Positions 38,975 through 52,012 of a stretch of DNA of 64,000 nucleotides are shown here, one piece after another. A model generated the notes under the pieces. That model was not told the origin of the DNA, did no database searches, and saw nothing but the letters and a program-made list of their open reading frames with translations. Origin of the DNA: Corylus avellana (taxonomy: Eukaryota; Streptophyta; Magnoliopsida; Fagales; Betulaceae); the NCBI RefSeq assembly GCF_901000735.1, contig NC_081545.1:7493540-7557539 (forward strand), written 5' to 3'. The first letter of the stretch is position 1, and each line of letters starts with the position of its first letter. Both the position numbers and the translations under genes were made by a program.

Positions 38975-40880
38975 GGCAGTAGGGAATACAGCTAGTTTTC
39001 TGTGAGAGAATGAATTTGATCAGTGTGGTGTGGATATCTATATGGGCCGACTCCAATGGTGGGATAATTCTCGGCCCAATAAAATGGGCTTTAGATTGTT
39101 CCCTTCTCCTCTATGAAAAAACTATTAAAAACTTAAAAAAAACTAAAAATTTAAAAAAAAAAAAAAAAAAAAGAAAAAAGAAAAAGGGGGTGGCTGGAGC
39201 CACCTCCCATCGTGACCCTCACCGTCCGCGAACCATCAAATCCGCCAGTGGACAACCATCGGCGAACCAGAAGTCGCCAGCGGCCACTCGGCGAACCAGC
39301 GAACCTCGCAGTTCCGCCAATGGCCCCACGACCCCAGCTTCACCGGACCTCGGCTCAAGCTTGCCGAACCTCAGCATAGGTTCGCCGGATCACAGGTTTG
39401 CCAACCCTCGGCTCAATCTCGCCGAAATTCACCTCAGATTTGTTCTTGCCGGACGAAGCATCGGTTTGTCGAACCCCACTTCATTTTGCTTCAGGTTCGC
39501 TGGCGCCCACTTCAAGCCACTTCAGGTTCGCCGGGACCCCACATCAAGATCGCAGTTCCGCCAACAACACCACGGTCTCAGCTCAGATGCTGTTGCAACA
39601 TTCATTTGCTTTTGCTTTTTCTTTGTTCTTTTTTTAATTTTATTTTTAGTTTTTTAAAGTTTTTTAATCGTTTTAATATTTATAGTTTTTTTTTATATTT
39701 TTTAATTTGTTAATAGTTTTTTATTATTTTAAAAAAATGTCCTACTTTTTCAGGCCTCAAAACTGCACGTTTGGATACAAGCGGTGCCGTTTTAAACTAC
39801 AGCTTCTATGCGGTAGTTTTCACTACCGCATAGAAGCCGGATCTTTTTGAAGGGTATTGCATTTAATACATTACCATCATTAAAATTTTTAGACAACACT
39901 ACTCTTCAAAATGCACTAAATGAAGGAAATTGAGGGATTCTGAAATGGAGAGGATCGGTTTCCAATCCTTTTCCGGTTATGATTTCTATAAAAACATCTT
40001 ACATTTATTTATTTGAAACTATTTTATCAAAAATATTTTTAAAAAATTATAGCATTAGTTATATTACACCATCAATAATAATAAGTTAATATATAATTTT
40101 TAACGTTATGTGAAATAAAAGGACTCAAATTTTTAATTTTGATAATTAAGAACTTGAATTTTCTAAGAACAACATATAATTTTTCGTTAATCTCTTTAAT
40201 CGAAGAACCTACCAATTGTTAATAAATCCAAGTTGGACCAATTAAAACGCGACATGTGCACGAAAGAACATATATTAATAGTTCCCATTTGCCATATGTC
40301 AGCAATGTACCTCCATCACACGTAATCAATGTTATGTGTGTCTTTTGAAATAGAAATAAATAAAAAAGATTGTGAGGGTGCTGGAAAGTGGAAACTACCC
40401 TCCACGAAGCTCCCAATGTTCCCATTCCTGATGAAAGAAGGACGATTCATTCTACGCCAATCTTTGCGTAAAAACGACAAGATACGCTCCTTCTTTACCC
40501 CACACGATAAAAGCTTTGAGCTTTCTTGTGTGGACGCGAAGTTCTCTCTTTCTCTCTCACATATATATATATATATAATAGAAGAGTTAAAAAAAGGTAA
40601 ATAATTTGCTTTTGAGTTTTGGCCACAAATCACGCGTTCACATTAGCCGAATCCAGTTCTTATTATTTTGTATTTTATCGCTTCAACCCTTCAAAAAAAG
40701 AAAAAGGGATCTCCTTTATCCTTTAGAAATAAGTATTTATTTTGAAATTTGGGAAGATCATGGCCATTGATTGGCTTATTTATTATAGACGAGAGGTGTG
40801 GAGTTGGTGGTATAAAGCTTCGGCACACGCCGTTTGTTGAAAACAATATCATTTTATCAATATAATAGCTCGGTGGCTTT
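38975..40880. other. Spacer between divergent frataxin and LRR genes
   Basis: Contains a GC-rich, low-complexity block (39180-39600) with repeated ttcgcc, ccggac and cctcggctc words between A-rich and T-rich flanks; the 215-codon frame across it has no recognised domain. A perfect hairpin lies at 39802-39837. A TATA-like tataaag at about 40811-40817 could serve the LRR gene. Confidence 0.5.
39802..39837. repeat. Perfect short hairpin
   Basis: gcttctatgcggtag, a 6-nt loop, then ctaccgcatagaagc: 15-bp perfect arms. Could be a MITE remnant; too short for a typical miRNA precursor. Confidence 0.85.
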
Positions 40881-42548
40881 ATTCTGTGGCAATTTTTCTC
40901 TCGTAGAACAAGTCCAAAATTTACAATCTGGCTAGAGAGAGGTCAGATCTCTGTCTCAAGACCCTCAATTTTTTTTTTTTTTTTTTTCTTTGTTTCTGTT
41001 CTGGGTTTTTGATTTCTGAAATCAAAAACATGATTTTGTTGGGTTTTTCTTATTGTTGTATGCTAAGCTATTTGTTTTCTTGGGGTGTATACGATAGTAA
41101 ATAATGTTTATGGTGTATCTTGTATTGGGTTTTAGAGATTCCTATGTTCTTATACTGTGTTATTCATGTTGGCTTTATTCATTCATATACCATGGAGAAA
41201 ACAGAAAAGAATAGGCTATTGTTCATCTCTTTGGAGTGAAAGATGCTAAGATATTTGGTAAATGGAGCAGATTGGATTGAATTGAATTTTAGGGTGTATT
41301 ATCTGGTAAAAATCATGCCGGTTTGACACTTGAACATGGGTCAGCTTCTCTCTCTCTCTCTCTCTCTCTTGCTGAAGGTTTTTACAGTTTGATATCCAAT
41401 CTAATATGTGAGGTGTTTCAACTGTAGTTTGGTTCATATATATATATATTCTAAATCCGGTTTGGAATGAATTGAATCGTAGATCTGTTTATTTTTTGAA
41501 ATTTTATGTCAGTGCCCAATTGTGCTCAATTTCATTGCTGAAATAGTGGAGTAGTAAAGATTGATTTGAAAAGCTTGGGTTTTTAAAGAACTTTGAAATG
41601 TTAGAACAGGTTGAGTTGTAGTGGCTGTTGTAACATTCCTGGTTTTCTTTTCTTTTACTCCAATCTTCTGGTAATAAAACAAAGCATAACCATATTGAAT
41701 GGGTTTAGCTCTCTTAGCCACTGCAATTTGAATGGAATGCGGTTGTGCTTTCTCTAATGAGAAGGAAAAGAGAAGAATTTGTGTAGATTACTGCCCGATT
41801 CTCATATAAGCATTTTTATTATTTCTTGTAACCTTCTTTAACCATTTACTTTCCTTTTTTCAATATTTCTTGGAACCGAAGAAAGCTTGTATATATATAC
41901 ATATATATATATGAGAAGTTTGTTGGGAGTTAAGGAATAAAAGACAGCAAAGATTAAATTTTATTGGCTTTTTTGTAGATTCTTTGAAGTTTCTGTTGTG
42001 CTGTACCTTGAAATTACTACCCGATTCTCATATTTCTCCTTGGTTTTACTTTAAGTATCTTGTCTACATATGCACCTTACTTTTAATGGGACTCTAGATA
42101 TGCAGTAAAGTCACCCATCATCAATTTTTTTTGTTTTGTTTTTGTTTTTGTTTTTATTTTTTTTTTTTATTTTTTCGTGTTTTTAACCTTTTTTTTTTCT
42201 ATGTAGCAGGCCAGGTTCTCTTTTGCATGTTTGGGTTTGGGTTCTCCTAGTTGGCAAAGATTTTCTTTCACTCTGGCCGCTGCAACAAAGTCAAACTCTT
42301 CTCGCACCTCAAAGAGGGTGTGGGGTAGTTCCACTGAAGGAGTGATTTTGGTTTGTGTTTTGAAAAAATCGAGATCATCACACATTTGGAGATTATGTCG
42401 TATTTCTGAGGGTTTATCAGTTGATTATGGCTAAGGCCATCGATGGCTGGGTCCCCAGATGCTTGATGGTAGTTATCACTGTATCATAACAATTTCAGGC
42501 TTCTGGAAATTTTTCAACAAAAATAATCCAGTTTGTCAGTAATAGGTT

Positions 42549-42683
42549 TTCATATAAGTTAAAGCATGCCAAGTGTGGATGTAGTTCCCTTCAGTTTAAC
42601 AGCAATGGTTTAGGCGTTCATATAAGATAAAGCAGGCTGAGTGTGGATGTAGTTCCATTCAGTTTAACCGCAATGGTTAGGTT
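42549..42683. repeat. Tandem duplication across the LRR gene's start codon
   Basis: 42549-42615 and 42617-42683 are two copies of a 67-bp unit starting ttcatataag. In the second copy atggttagg is the gene's start; in the first the same place reads atggtttagg, giving ATG-GTT-TAG, a two-codon upstream frame. Confidence 0.85.
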
Positions 42684-45120
42684 TTCATGTTTCAATGCTC
42701 CCATTCATATCCACAAACCAAAGGTAAGTGGAAGACTCACTTCAGGCCATTAATACTTAAACTTAGTATAATTAAAGTAATATTTCATGGTTATTTTGAC
42801 TGTGTATCCATTTCTCAATCAGAAAACTGTTCAACCTTCTGTGGAGAAAATGTATAAGACATCGCAAGACTTTTCTCAGAGTCAAGCCTCAAAGGATTTA
42901 CCTAATCATACCAGGTTAGACTCGTTGTTATTGAAGGCTCAAGGAGATACTCAGATTGACAAACATTTTACAAGTGCGTCTCCTGTTGAGAGTGGATTGA
43001 AATCAGGGGACGTGAAGAGCAAATTTAGTGTTGAGAGCAACATAGGGGTTAACCGGGGAGAGTACCTTAAGAAAAGTCAGTCTGTAGGAAGTGGACTGTT
43101 CCAGGAGGGCAGGGTGTCTGCAGGCAATGACACTGAGGATGAGACCGATCTGGAGCTTTCTTGTGAGGGTTTCCAAGACCACAAAGGGTTGACAGAGCCA
43201 GGTCCCAGCAAGGATCAAGGGCTGAGCCCACCAGATGAGTATCAAGAAAATCCCAACTTGGATTCTTTCCGATTTAGTCCTGACAATGTCAATTACGAAT
43301 CAATTTTCTCTATTGGAGACCCACAGCATTCAGAGAAGGAAGGCCTTGAAAATTCTGATACTCCATTATCTGGCGAATGTCCTGGTGATTCTGTTGACCA
43401 TACACCTCATACCCCACCCTTGATTGTAAAATCATGTTCTTTACCCAACATTGGTGCCTCTACACCCACTTCTGGAAGGTGTTCGCCTTTCAGACATGTA
43501 GCACTGCAGTCAAGTTCTTTTGAGGATCTGCATATTTTAGACATAAGGCGAAGAGAGATACCAGGTCATGAATCTGAAAGGCAGGCAACACAAGAGCAAG
43601 TAAAAAATGATGGCTCTGATAAAGCTGAGAAAAATTCTTTCAAAAATTCAGTTGATTATGGTTATGATTCCTATAGTTATTCTGGTTTAGCAAAAGACTG
43701 GATAGTGCCTGCTACAGAAGAGGTAAATCCTGTGAAAAACCTTCAAGGAGAATCCTCAGTTCACCGGTGGGATGAATTACCGAGCAAGGATTTTAAGATG
43801 AAGCGGATTGAGGAATGGGTTAATGATCTTCAACTTTGCAGCCCTTTGGAGGAAACAAATGAATCATCCCAGTCTGATGACCAAGTGAAGAGAAACCCCA
43901 ATATCCTAAACAGTATGACTACTGCAAAGATTGATGGTAAGATCACTCCTGGCATGGAAGCTGCTAAATATATTTCTTCTTTGAGCGCCATAGCCACCAC
44001 AGCTCACCTGGCAAATCATGGATTGGTTGTGATCCCATTTCTTAGTGCATTTGCAAGCCTGAGGGTGCTCAATCTCTCAGGAAATGCCATAGGTTTGCTT
44101 CTCTGACAGCAGCTTCATCTTCTTCTTATTTACTTTTTTCCCTTTTGGAAGAATTCTGTTTTCTGATTTGTGATCTTCTTGCTAACTTTTTCCAGTGAAG
44201 ATAACTGCTGGTGCTCTTCCTCGAGGACTTCATATACTTAATCTCTCGAAAAATAATATTTCAACTATTGAAGGTTTGCGGGAACTTACACGACTTCGTG
44301 TACTGGACCTGAGCTACAACCGAGTACTGAGAATTGGACACGGTATACCGTAGTCTGGATTACAATTTAAAAGTTGTTGGCTTCTCATTTTTATTTATTT
44401 CCCATGATATTAATCCTCAATCAAAATTTGTGGATCTTCAAAATTCTTCTCTCATTTTGATTTAACTTGTTTTTTTTTTTTTTTTTTGAAGGTCTAGCTT
44501 CTTGTTCCTCTCTAAAGGAGTTGTACTTGGCTGGAAATAAAATTAGCGAGGTTGAGGGTCTTCACCGACTGTTAAAACTGAATGTGCTGGATCTGCGCTT
44601 CAACAAAATCTCAACAGCCAAATGTCTTGGCCAGCTTGCTGCCAACTACAATTCCTTGCAAGCCATCAGCTTGGAAGGAAACCCGGCCCAGAAAAATGTT
44701 GGAGATGAACAACTGAAGAAATATCTGCAAGGTCTTCTTCCACATTTGGTTTACTTCAATCGGTTGCCTATCAAAGCCAGCAGTTTGAAGGATGCCGCAG
44801 ATCGGTCAGTTCGGTTAGGCATCGGTTCCCATCAGTTAGACCGTGTTGTTAGATCAGATCACAAGACTTCAAGAAAGGTCAGCCATGGTCTAGCCGCTGC
44901 TCACAAGGCCTCTTCCTCAACTCATGGTCGCAAAAGTCAAGCAGCGGTGTCACCAAAACAGTCCAAGGGCAGCAGGCATGGTGCCCTTCCCCCAGTGGGA
45001 ACCAAAGCTACAACACATAATCGGCACCATTATTTTGACTCCAGTACCAAACTTCCCAACTTGAGGCCAGATCTTTCTATTCGCAGGAGTCAAAGTGAGG
45101 GAACCCTAGGAGCTCTCTGA
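42673..45120 (+). CDS. SDS22-type leucine-rich repeat protein (At1g78230-like)
   Basis: Four coding exons, 42673-42723, 42823-44092, 44196-44342 and 44492-45120, join in frame to 698 residues. The N-terminal 420 residues are Ser/Asp/Glu-rich, low in complexity and likely disordered. Then come five or six SDS22-class LRRs (LRVLNLSGNAI, LHILNLSKNNISTIEGL, LRVLDLSYNRVLRIG, LKELYLAGNKISEVEGL, LNVLDLRFNKIS) and an LRR-cap-like end (LQAISLEGNP...YLQGLLPHLVYFN). The C-terminus is basic and Ser-rich. I recall plant relatives labelled outer-arm dynein light chain 1-like, but land-plant angiosperms lack axonemes, so that label is by LRR similarity only; a scaffold role is likelier. The start ATG lies in a duplicated 5' UTR segment; an acceptor near 42209 suggests an upstream untranslated exon. 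Confidence 0.88.
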
Positions 45121-45273
45121 GATGTTTAGATTTTACAATAATGCTTCACATGGCACTGAGGTTGGTTATAGTATGGCCTGGCCGGAAAGTGTTCTTGCCT
45201 CTATCATTAGCTTGGGTAGTAAGCTCTCTGAGATGCTTAGATTTTACAATAATGCTTCACATGGCACTTGGGA
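45111..45273. repeat. Duplicated segment at the LRR stop codon and 3' UTR
   Basis: agctctctgagatg...acatggcact at 45111-45162 recurs at 45222-45273. The first copy includes the stop codon (CTC TGA). The unit is about 111 bp from start to start. Confidence 0.85.
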
Positions 45274-45849
45274 TTTGGGTTTTTTTATGTGTGTTTTATT
45301 ATTATTCCTGCTATTTGATATTTCTCTCCATTGTGAACAGCCTGCCATTGAATAAGTTCATTGTTTCAGAATAATATCAGTTTATTTGACGTTTCTTTTT
45401 AATAGTTGTCAAATTTTGGGAGGGTCATTGGCTATTAGAATGTAGAAGCTGGTATCATATAGTCGACTTGAGAATATTAGGTCACATGTCATGGCTGCAA
45501 TTTTATGTATACTCATGGGATGATTGGTTTTAGGTTCAGGGAACCCTTTCACCATGAATGGTACTTGCTTTTCCTACTGCCACAATCCCTGACATTCCAA
45601 CAACTTCAGATCATCACCCAATTTTCTTTGAACACTCTTTGTGGCTCGACTCTTTTCCTTTAGGCCTTTTTGATTCAAAGAGTTTTAAACCCGTGATCTT
45701 TCGGCTCTACTATTAATGCTGAAGCGTGGGCAGGGAATTTCTTTGGTTCTCCAGCCCATACCTTTTTTTTAAAAAAAAATTAAGGCTGTAAAAAATGCCC
45801 TGAAAAAATGGAATAAGCATCAAACCCTATTGATCTTTTTAAAAATTTC

Positions 45850-46890
45850 AGATGGTGTGTGGATTTTTGATCGAAATGATATTGGTACTTGCTTTTCTGA
45901 TCATTTTCAAAATGTTTATTCCTCAACTAATCCGATCTTGTCTTCTGAGCTGGATGATCCCCATTGTCACCGAAGAAGATTACAAATCTCTATGTGCCAT
46001 TCCCTCTGAGAAAGAAATCTTTTGCACTCTTCCTAAGGCCCCAGGCTGTTCTGCTTTGTTTTATAAACACCATTGGCACATTGTGAGATCTAATGTTTGA
46101 TGATAGCTCTATATGCCTTATTCTCTTTGATAGGGCATCCTTTCAAAAAAATGTGACCCATAAATCCTGTCTGGAGTTATATTGTTTCTAGTCTGGTGTC
46201 AATCTGTAAATAATCCCAAATCAGTGGCTCAGACCATGAACTCAGTTCTTGGCCTACCTGTTTTATTGGACTGCTCAAAGAAGAAGCGTTTTAGGACATC
46301 TCCCAAAAGAACCTCTAAAAAATTTCTGGGTGGGGTAAAGCTCTCATCTCAAGCACCCTTATTAAATCAGTAGCTTTTGCAATCCCTTCATATGTCAAGA
46401 GCACTTTCTGCTTCTAAAGTCAAACGAGATATTATATTTGAAAATTTCTAGTGGAGTTTTAAGATTCAGGACAGGGAATCTATTTGCCATCCAAAACATA
46501 AAGGGAGTCTTTGGCATTTGAAAAAGTGTAATGTTCAAAACTACCTATAATTATTTCACAATACTCATGTAACAGTCCAAATCTATTCAAAATTTCCCTC
46601 GATTCTCAGAATAGGCCAGCTGGTTACAAACCAAGTCTTGCTAGGAATGTTTCTTTTCCTCTTTTCTTACTCCAAAAGAATGGAAAGCTCTTTGGAACTC
46701 GAGATGAAAGATTGAAAATCCTTTCTTTGGGAGATTTTTTGGAACATTTTCCCCTCTTGGAATGAATCTATCTCATCAAATGCCTCAAGAATTATGCTTT
46801 TCTTGTATTTCTAGCCTTACTATATTTTTCTTTGAGACTGTTCCCATTTCTACATCAATATTTGCATGTCATTCCAGCAAAGTGTAGTAA
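45850..46890 (+). pseudogene. Degraded LINE reverse-transcriptase fragment
   Basis: Scattered frames recall a LINE ORF2. 45852-46100 contains VTEEDYKSLCAIPSEKEIF, as found before the LINE RT core, and SALFYKHHWHIVRSNV. Further on, pieces such as SVAQTMNSVLGLPVLL and RALSASKVKRDIIFENF follow with many stops and frameshifts. Not functional. The spacer 45274-45850 holds 3' UTR and nothing else I recognise. Confidence 0.6.
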
Positions 46891-47097
46891 AGAAGTGGCT
46901 TTGCAAAGTTAAAAACGAATATTAACCAATAATCACTATAAAAACTGGTTCCTATACAAGACAGTAAAACGGTGTGGGGGAACTTCGAAGCTACAGTTCC
47001 CCAAAGAGTTCACCATACAATATACATATATACCACAAACACTTCATAATGAGGAAAACATACAGACAGTGACCAAAAACGCCACTACCATCCATTT

Positions 47098-47189
47098 TTA
47101 CATGCACCAAGAAGAAATCTCCATCACATTCTTCAGATTTTTGTCCCCATATTGCAGCCTCCACTTTTTCCAGTTGACTTCATCACCTT
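47098..47189 (-). other. Candidate alternative terminal exon of the universal stress protein gene
   Basis: A 3' splice site gttgcag is followed by a 92-nt open stretch reading EGDEVNWKKWRLQYGDKN and on to SSWCM and a TAA stop. Its phase fits the donor at 48476. It could be a distal last exon of the stress-protein gene or the last exon of an unrecognised gene. Confidence 0.3.
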
Positions 47190-47827
47190 CTGCAACATGG
47201 ATGCAATGCCATATCGTGTCAGTTTTTACTTCTTGCCACCGCTAAATCATAATATCAATTGTCTTTTATTAAATTATTAGTTATCTCAAAAGCTTAAATC
47301 GATAAAAAAATATCGAATCTAACTCCAAACTTTTTACTCTTGACACCTAAAATTCGGAGAGAAAACTGTAGAGTCAAAGTTCGAACTCAAAACTTTTACT
47401 CTGACACCACGTTAAATTATCCGTTATTTCAAAACCTTAAGCCAATACGAAATAATAAATTTAATTAATTCATATTCTACCAACATTTAACTAGACATAA
47501 ACAAGCTTGTGCATTTGCAAAGCATATAGAATACAATATCAGATGTAAAGAATCTACTAAAACACAAGGAATTCCCACATCCCAAGGTTAAAATCCCAAA
47601 CAGTTCTATCATTGAAAGAATAAGAGTGCCAGAACCTTGTGTCAAGAGGTTAAAAAGGAAAGAGCACAAAATGCTCTACCAGCTAAGTCTGTGTATCAAC
47701 CTCTCATAATACCAGTGCAAATTAAAACAGCAATTGTTAAATACGAAAAATGAAGAAGAAGAAGAAGAAGAAGAAGAAGCCAATAGACAATACTGTAAAT
47801 TAATAGCTATTTAGGCATCACCTGAGC

Positions 47828-49098
47828 TCAGGAGGACTTTGTCACTGCAGGGAGCACTCTTTAAGCATCTGCTGACACATACATGATATATACTGTTTAG
47901 CACAGAAATAAGTGTAAAACCTTTGAGTTTTTGGTATTTAAGACTTCAATCCCTTACAATATGCAGATACATCATATTGTGTTCCTTCTTATGATTTGTT
48001 AGCCTTTAATATGAATTAACTGCGACAAATATTTGACAAATGATGTTTTGGAGAAGTAAAACCCAACAAGGGAGATTCGTACCAGAGCAACTGTTTCTAA
48101 ACGCTTAAGAGTAACTTTTTAATTATTTAATTAATATTCTAATACTGCCCTTAAAGTTAATTATTTAATTAATATTCTTTCTATTAACCGTCATTAGCCT
48201 CCTACTCTTTCTAATGTTTATCATGCAACTGTAAATAAACCAAAGCAGAGAGCTTGCAAAGTGAAAACAACAATTTCCCATTGGAAACTTTCGGTTGTTT
48301 TTTCAAGGGTGTAGATTTAATTGTGAAAAAATTAAATTAAATCACATGCGTTAAAAAAGAGATTTATTTGAAGTTCTATTTTTTACCGCATCTAAAGCAA
48401 AATCCAAAAGCCAAAACTCAAGAAAGAATCGCATATAATAAGTAGAGTTAAACGACAAGAAAGTTAATTGAACGACCTTTCGGCTCATCCGAAGCGTCTT
48501 GGTACTCGAGGTCCTCTTCGGGGACCGGGTGGAGCTCCACCTGGTCGGCGATCTTCGCGTCCTCCTTCTCGTCCGGATAGCGCACGACGACGACGGGGCA
48601 CACGCAGTGGTGCACGCAGTAGTCGCTGACCGTGCCCAGCTTCCCGCCCTTGACCATCCTCTTGGAGGCCCCGAACCCTTGGCTGCCCATGACCATGGCG
48701 CTGAGCCCCAGGCGCTCCACCTCCAGACACAGCCGCTCCTTCATATCGTGGTCCTTAACGATGTGGATTTTGTAGGGGATTTGGGCCTGCACCAGCGGCT
48801 CCGCCAGGGCCGTCGCCTTGGTGGCCGTAAAATTGTCGAAATCGTCCTCCAGCTTTCGCTGGGAGGCCTCCATGGATAGAGGGGCAGAGTCGAGATTTTG
48901 GGCATTGGTGAATGGGATGGGATTGGAGCCCCAGTCGGCGCCGTAGAGAACACTCGTGGGGCGCACGTGGAGGAGCACCACGTGGTCCCCCGGCCGCAGA
49001 TAGTTATCCACCGCCCATCTCACCGCGTGCGCGCTCTCGTCGCTCAGGTCAACGGCGATCGCGATCTTCCGGTGGGAGGTCATCACGGTGAATCGCAC
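47828..49098 (-). CDS. Universal stress protein, PHOS32/PHOS34-like
   Basis: Large exon 49098-48477, and a likely small last exon 47844-47828 (ending VTKSS then TGA), make about 212 residues; if the donor at 48476 is not used the frame ends at 48448 (216 residues). The Usp fold starts KIAIAVDLSDESAHAVRWAV and continues with VVLLHVRPTSVLYGADWG, IPYKIHIVKDHDMKERL, then the nucleotide-binding region MGSQGFGASKRMVKGGKLGT (residues 137-156) and SDYCVHHCVCPVVVVRYP. The spacing between the second and third glycines of the ATP motif is about four residues longer than in the common G-2x-G-9x-G form; I believe PHOS proteins share this. Family members bind ATP, and PHOS32/34 are MAPK targets after elicitation; function here is inferred. 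ATG at 49098 chosen; 49083 is an alternative. Unusually GC-rich against its surroundings. Confidence 0.88.
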
Positions 49099-49434
49099 AA
49101 GTCTCTCTGCTAGCTGTGTGTTTTCGTTATTGCAAGTTCTGCCACAAGGGTGTGATGGTTACGGTTATGGATAGTTTTGTTTCAGGCTAATTGTATAATA
49201 TAAGCTCTAGATTTTAGAATTTTATAAATCATTGTAATTTAAATATTAATGGAATTTTATTAATTAAATATAATGAAAACTTGTATAATCCATAAAGGAC
49301 ATAAAAAAACAAGACAATCAAGAATTTGAAGCAATTGCGTCTACTTGTTGGTGGTTATGGTTTATTATGGTGACAAAACACTTATAGTTGACCATTATTA
49401 AGTTTGAGAAGGTCATTAATCACCGACTAAATAG

Positions 49435-49825
49435 AGTAAGTTTGGTAGTGCGTTTTTAAAAAAAATAATCTGTTTTTAAATCAAATCGTAATTTTTAAAT
49501 GTTTGAGATTGCGATTTTAAAAATGTAAATTTTAAAATTGTAAAAAAATTCGCGATTTCTATAAGCCGACTAAAAGTGCTTATTTGAAAATGTGCGAATT
49601 TAAACCAAAATTACGATTTTGCTTAAAACAATATTTGGCGCAATATTTACCAATTTGACTATGAAACCACAATTATATGTTAATGTTATCCAAATACTCA
49701 ATCGATAAAAAAAAGTACTTCTTAACATGTTTTATCAAACGCCTATGTAATTTTAAAAAATAACAATTTTTAAAATACAATTTTTAAAATGCACTTATTA
49801 AAATCGCACTTCCAAACATGCCTTA
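49435..49825. mobile_element. MITE, about 390 bp (hAT-like ends)
   Basis: Left end agtaagtttggtagtgcg pairs with right end cgcacttccaaacatgcctta; the arms continue with tttttaaa-rich words. Typical plant hAT-type MITE ends. No coding frame. Spacer 49099-49434 contains the stress-protein promoter and nothing else I can identify. Confidence 0.65.
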
Positions 49826-50421
49826 AAATATTTTGATATAGTGATTATTAACTATCAATCAAATCTTACAATTTTTTTTTTTTTTTAAAAAAAATTATAA
49901 TGGGAAAAGGAGTCCTTTCCCAAACAGCGAGAGATAAGAATCATAAGACGTAATCATGTTAGGATGTCGGAACGGGAGGGAGACTAGGTGGTGGGTAGGT
50001 CTCCTTTCCAACTAGTAGCTAAAATTAGACAATATAATTTTACTAAAATGAGTTGCATCTGGTGAGCTGAAATAATAGTAAACTTGATTTACCAAATGGG
50101 AAAAAGACAGTTAAAAAATCTTTAATATTCTCTCTCTTATTAAGAAAGATTAAAGAAATTCTTAAAAAATAATATTTAAATTGAATAATAAAAGTAGATA
50201 GTTAACATAAGAACAAGATGTTGGTGAGAGAGCTAAGAGAAGTATCTAGAATAAAGAGAAGTTATTTTTAGTTAAAATCGAGAAAAAATTTGCTGAACTA
50301 GATGTAAATATTCTCGATGCTAAGAGTTTTGGGATTGGAATTTCTTACAATTTGTTGCTCAAATTCTATGTAATTCAGACAACATCACAAAGAGGAGGTT
50401 GTTGGGTTTGAATTTGGCTTA

Positions 50422-50554
50422 TATGCTGTAGTTTACTCAACGGTTAAGATTGAATTTTTCAAAATCTTTCTTAATTTTCTCTCTCCTATTAAGAACTTTT
50501 AAAAGTAAGTCAACTTTAATATTCAATTTTAACCGTTGATTAAACTACGGCATA
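50422..50554. mobile_element. Small foldback MITE, about 133 bp
   Basis: tatgctgtagtttactcaac at the left pairs with gttgattaaactacggcata at the right, and the arms go on with ggttaagattgaat/attcaattttaacc. Spacers 49826-50421 and 50555-52003 show no gene; a small inverted pair of gccgaatcacc words lies at about 51623-51688. Confidence 0.7.
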
Positions 50555-52012
50555 ACAGATTGTAAGTCGGATTCGTTGGATTTACTTGTTATGAATAGGT
50601 AAATCCCGCATTGAGCTACTAGAGTAGTTGAGTCTACCTCATCTTTATGAATGTGCTCAAATTGCATGCAATTATGAGATAATCCAATTAGAGGGTTTCT
50701 TAATAAAAAATTAGAAAAATGTATAAGATTAATGTGAGACGTTGACACAATCAATTTTTTTCTTTTTTTGGCATGCCCATATAAGGGAAGGGGGATGAGA
50801 GATTCGAACTAATGACTTCCTCTTTATTAGGCGTGGTCCACAACCGTGGTCTACACAATCGATATTGATTGATGGCTGATGGTTTACAAAAATCTCGTGT
50901 TTAGAGAGGGGAAAAATAAAGGTGAAATTTCACTCTTAGGGACTTGCTTTTTTGTAATAACAACAAACACTGTGGGTTGCATAGTGAACAAAAAGAAAAA
51001 AGAAGATTTATTAAGGACAAAAAAGGGTGAACATTAAAATCCAAAAGAAGCCAAATTGGTAGGTCTTTTTTTTATGAGCCTGTGAGTCATGGTTGAGGAA
51101 CAAAGACATGAGCGGCTCTCTTAGATGCTCCGGTGTCCAGGGGACTCTCCATGTATAAATCATTAGCTGGATGCAGGTGTAAAGCCATTGTGTCCAAATT
51201 GGGGCTACTTTTCAACCCCCGATCACTTTCTAGTGACCCCAAAAATGGGACAGTGACCAAGCAAATGAACGGACAAATGATATACGCAACAACTTACTAC
51301 TAATAAGGGTTGATTTAAAGACCGATAGGTGCTGTTACTATGTCAGCAGAACGTGCAATGTATGATAGTAAGCGTCAAAAGTGTAGTTTTTAGTATTACT
51401 CTTTATTTTGAGGCTGTAGATACATGATTGGGATGCCATAGAGTAGCTATCGTTTTATACATTTTGCGGAATCAATTGTCTTACCTCTCCGCCAAGTGTC
51501 GTCTCTTCCTATATTTCTTTGCCACCTCTTCAATACTTCTGAACATCACTCATCTTATCACTTCCATTGTTGTCTTGTCATACTTTAGAATGATCCAACC
51601 ACCTTTAATAATCTTTGAAGATTAGCCGAATCACCCCTTAAGTAGTGAAATAACCCTTCAGAGGTCACTAAAGGTGATTCGGCTACTTACTCAATAGAAG
51701 TAAGTTGATTAATGAAATATTTTGGTGGACCCTTTTAACAAAGAGTTATAAACACTCAAATAGATTTAGAAAAAGGATTAGCCAAAACTATCCAAAAGGC
51801 CAGTGTCTACCTTCGAACGGTCACAATTTTCTTCCACAAAAGGCCAATTGAGCAAATGAGGTGCCGCTCAAATGCCTAATTTATGTTGAAATATCGAGGG
51901 TCAAAGTTAGAGTTATGTGTTGAAAGCTACAAGGCAATAAAATAATTGATATTGATCAATCATGGTCTATTGTCGTTTCTAAGCACTCCGCGCACAATGT
52001 TTCATTAAAGAC

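Noticed and set aside
39010..39657. 215-codon open frame with Ser/Pro/Arg-rich translation
   Set aside because: It runs through a low-complexity GC block flanked by poly-A and T-rich tracts; no domain, no splice context, and overlapping frames are open too.
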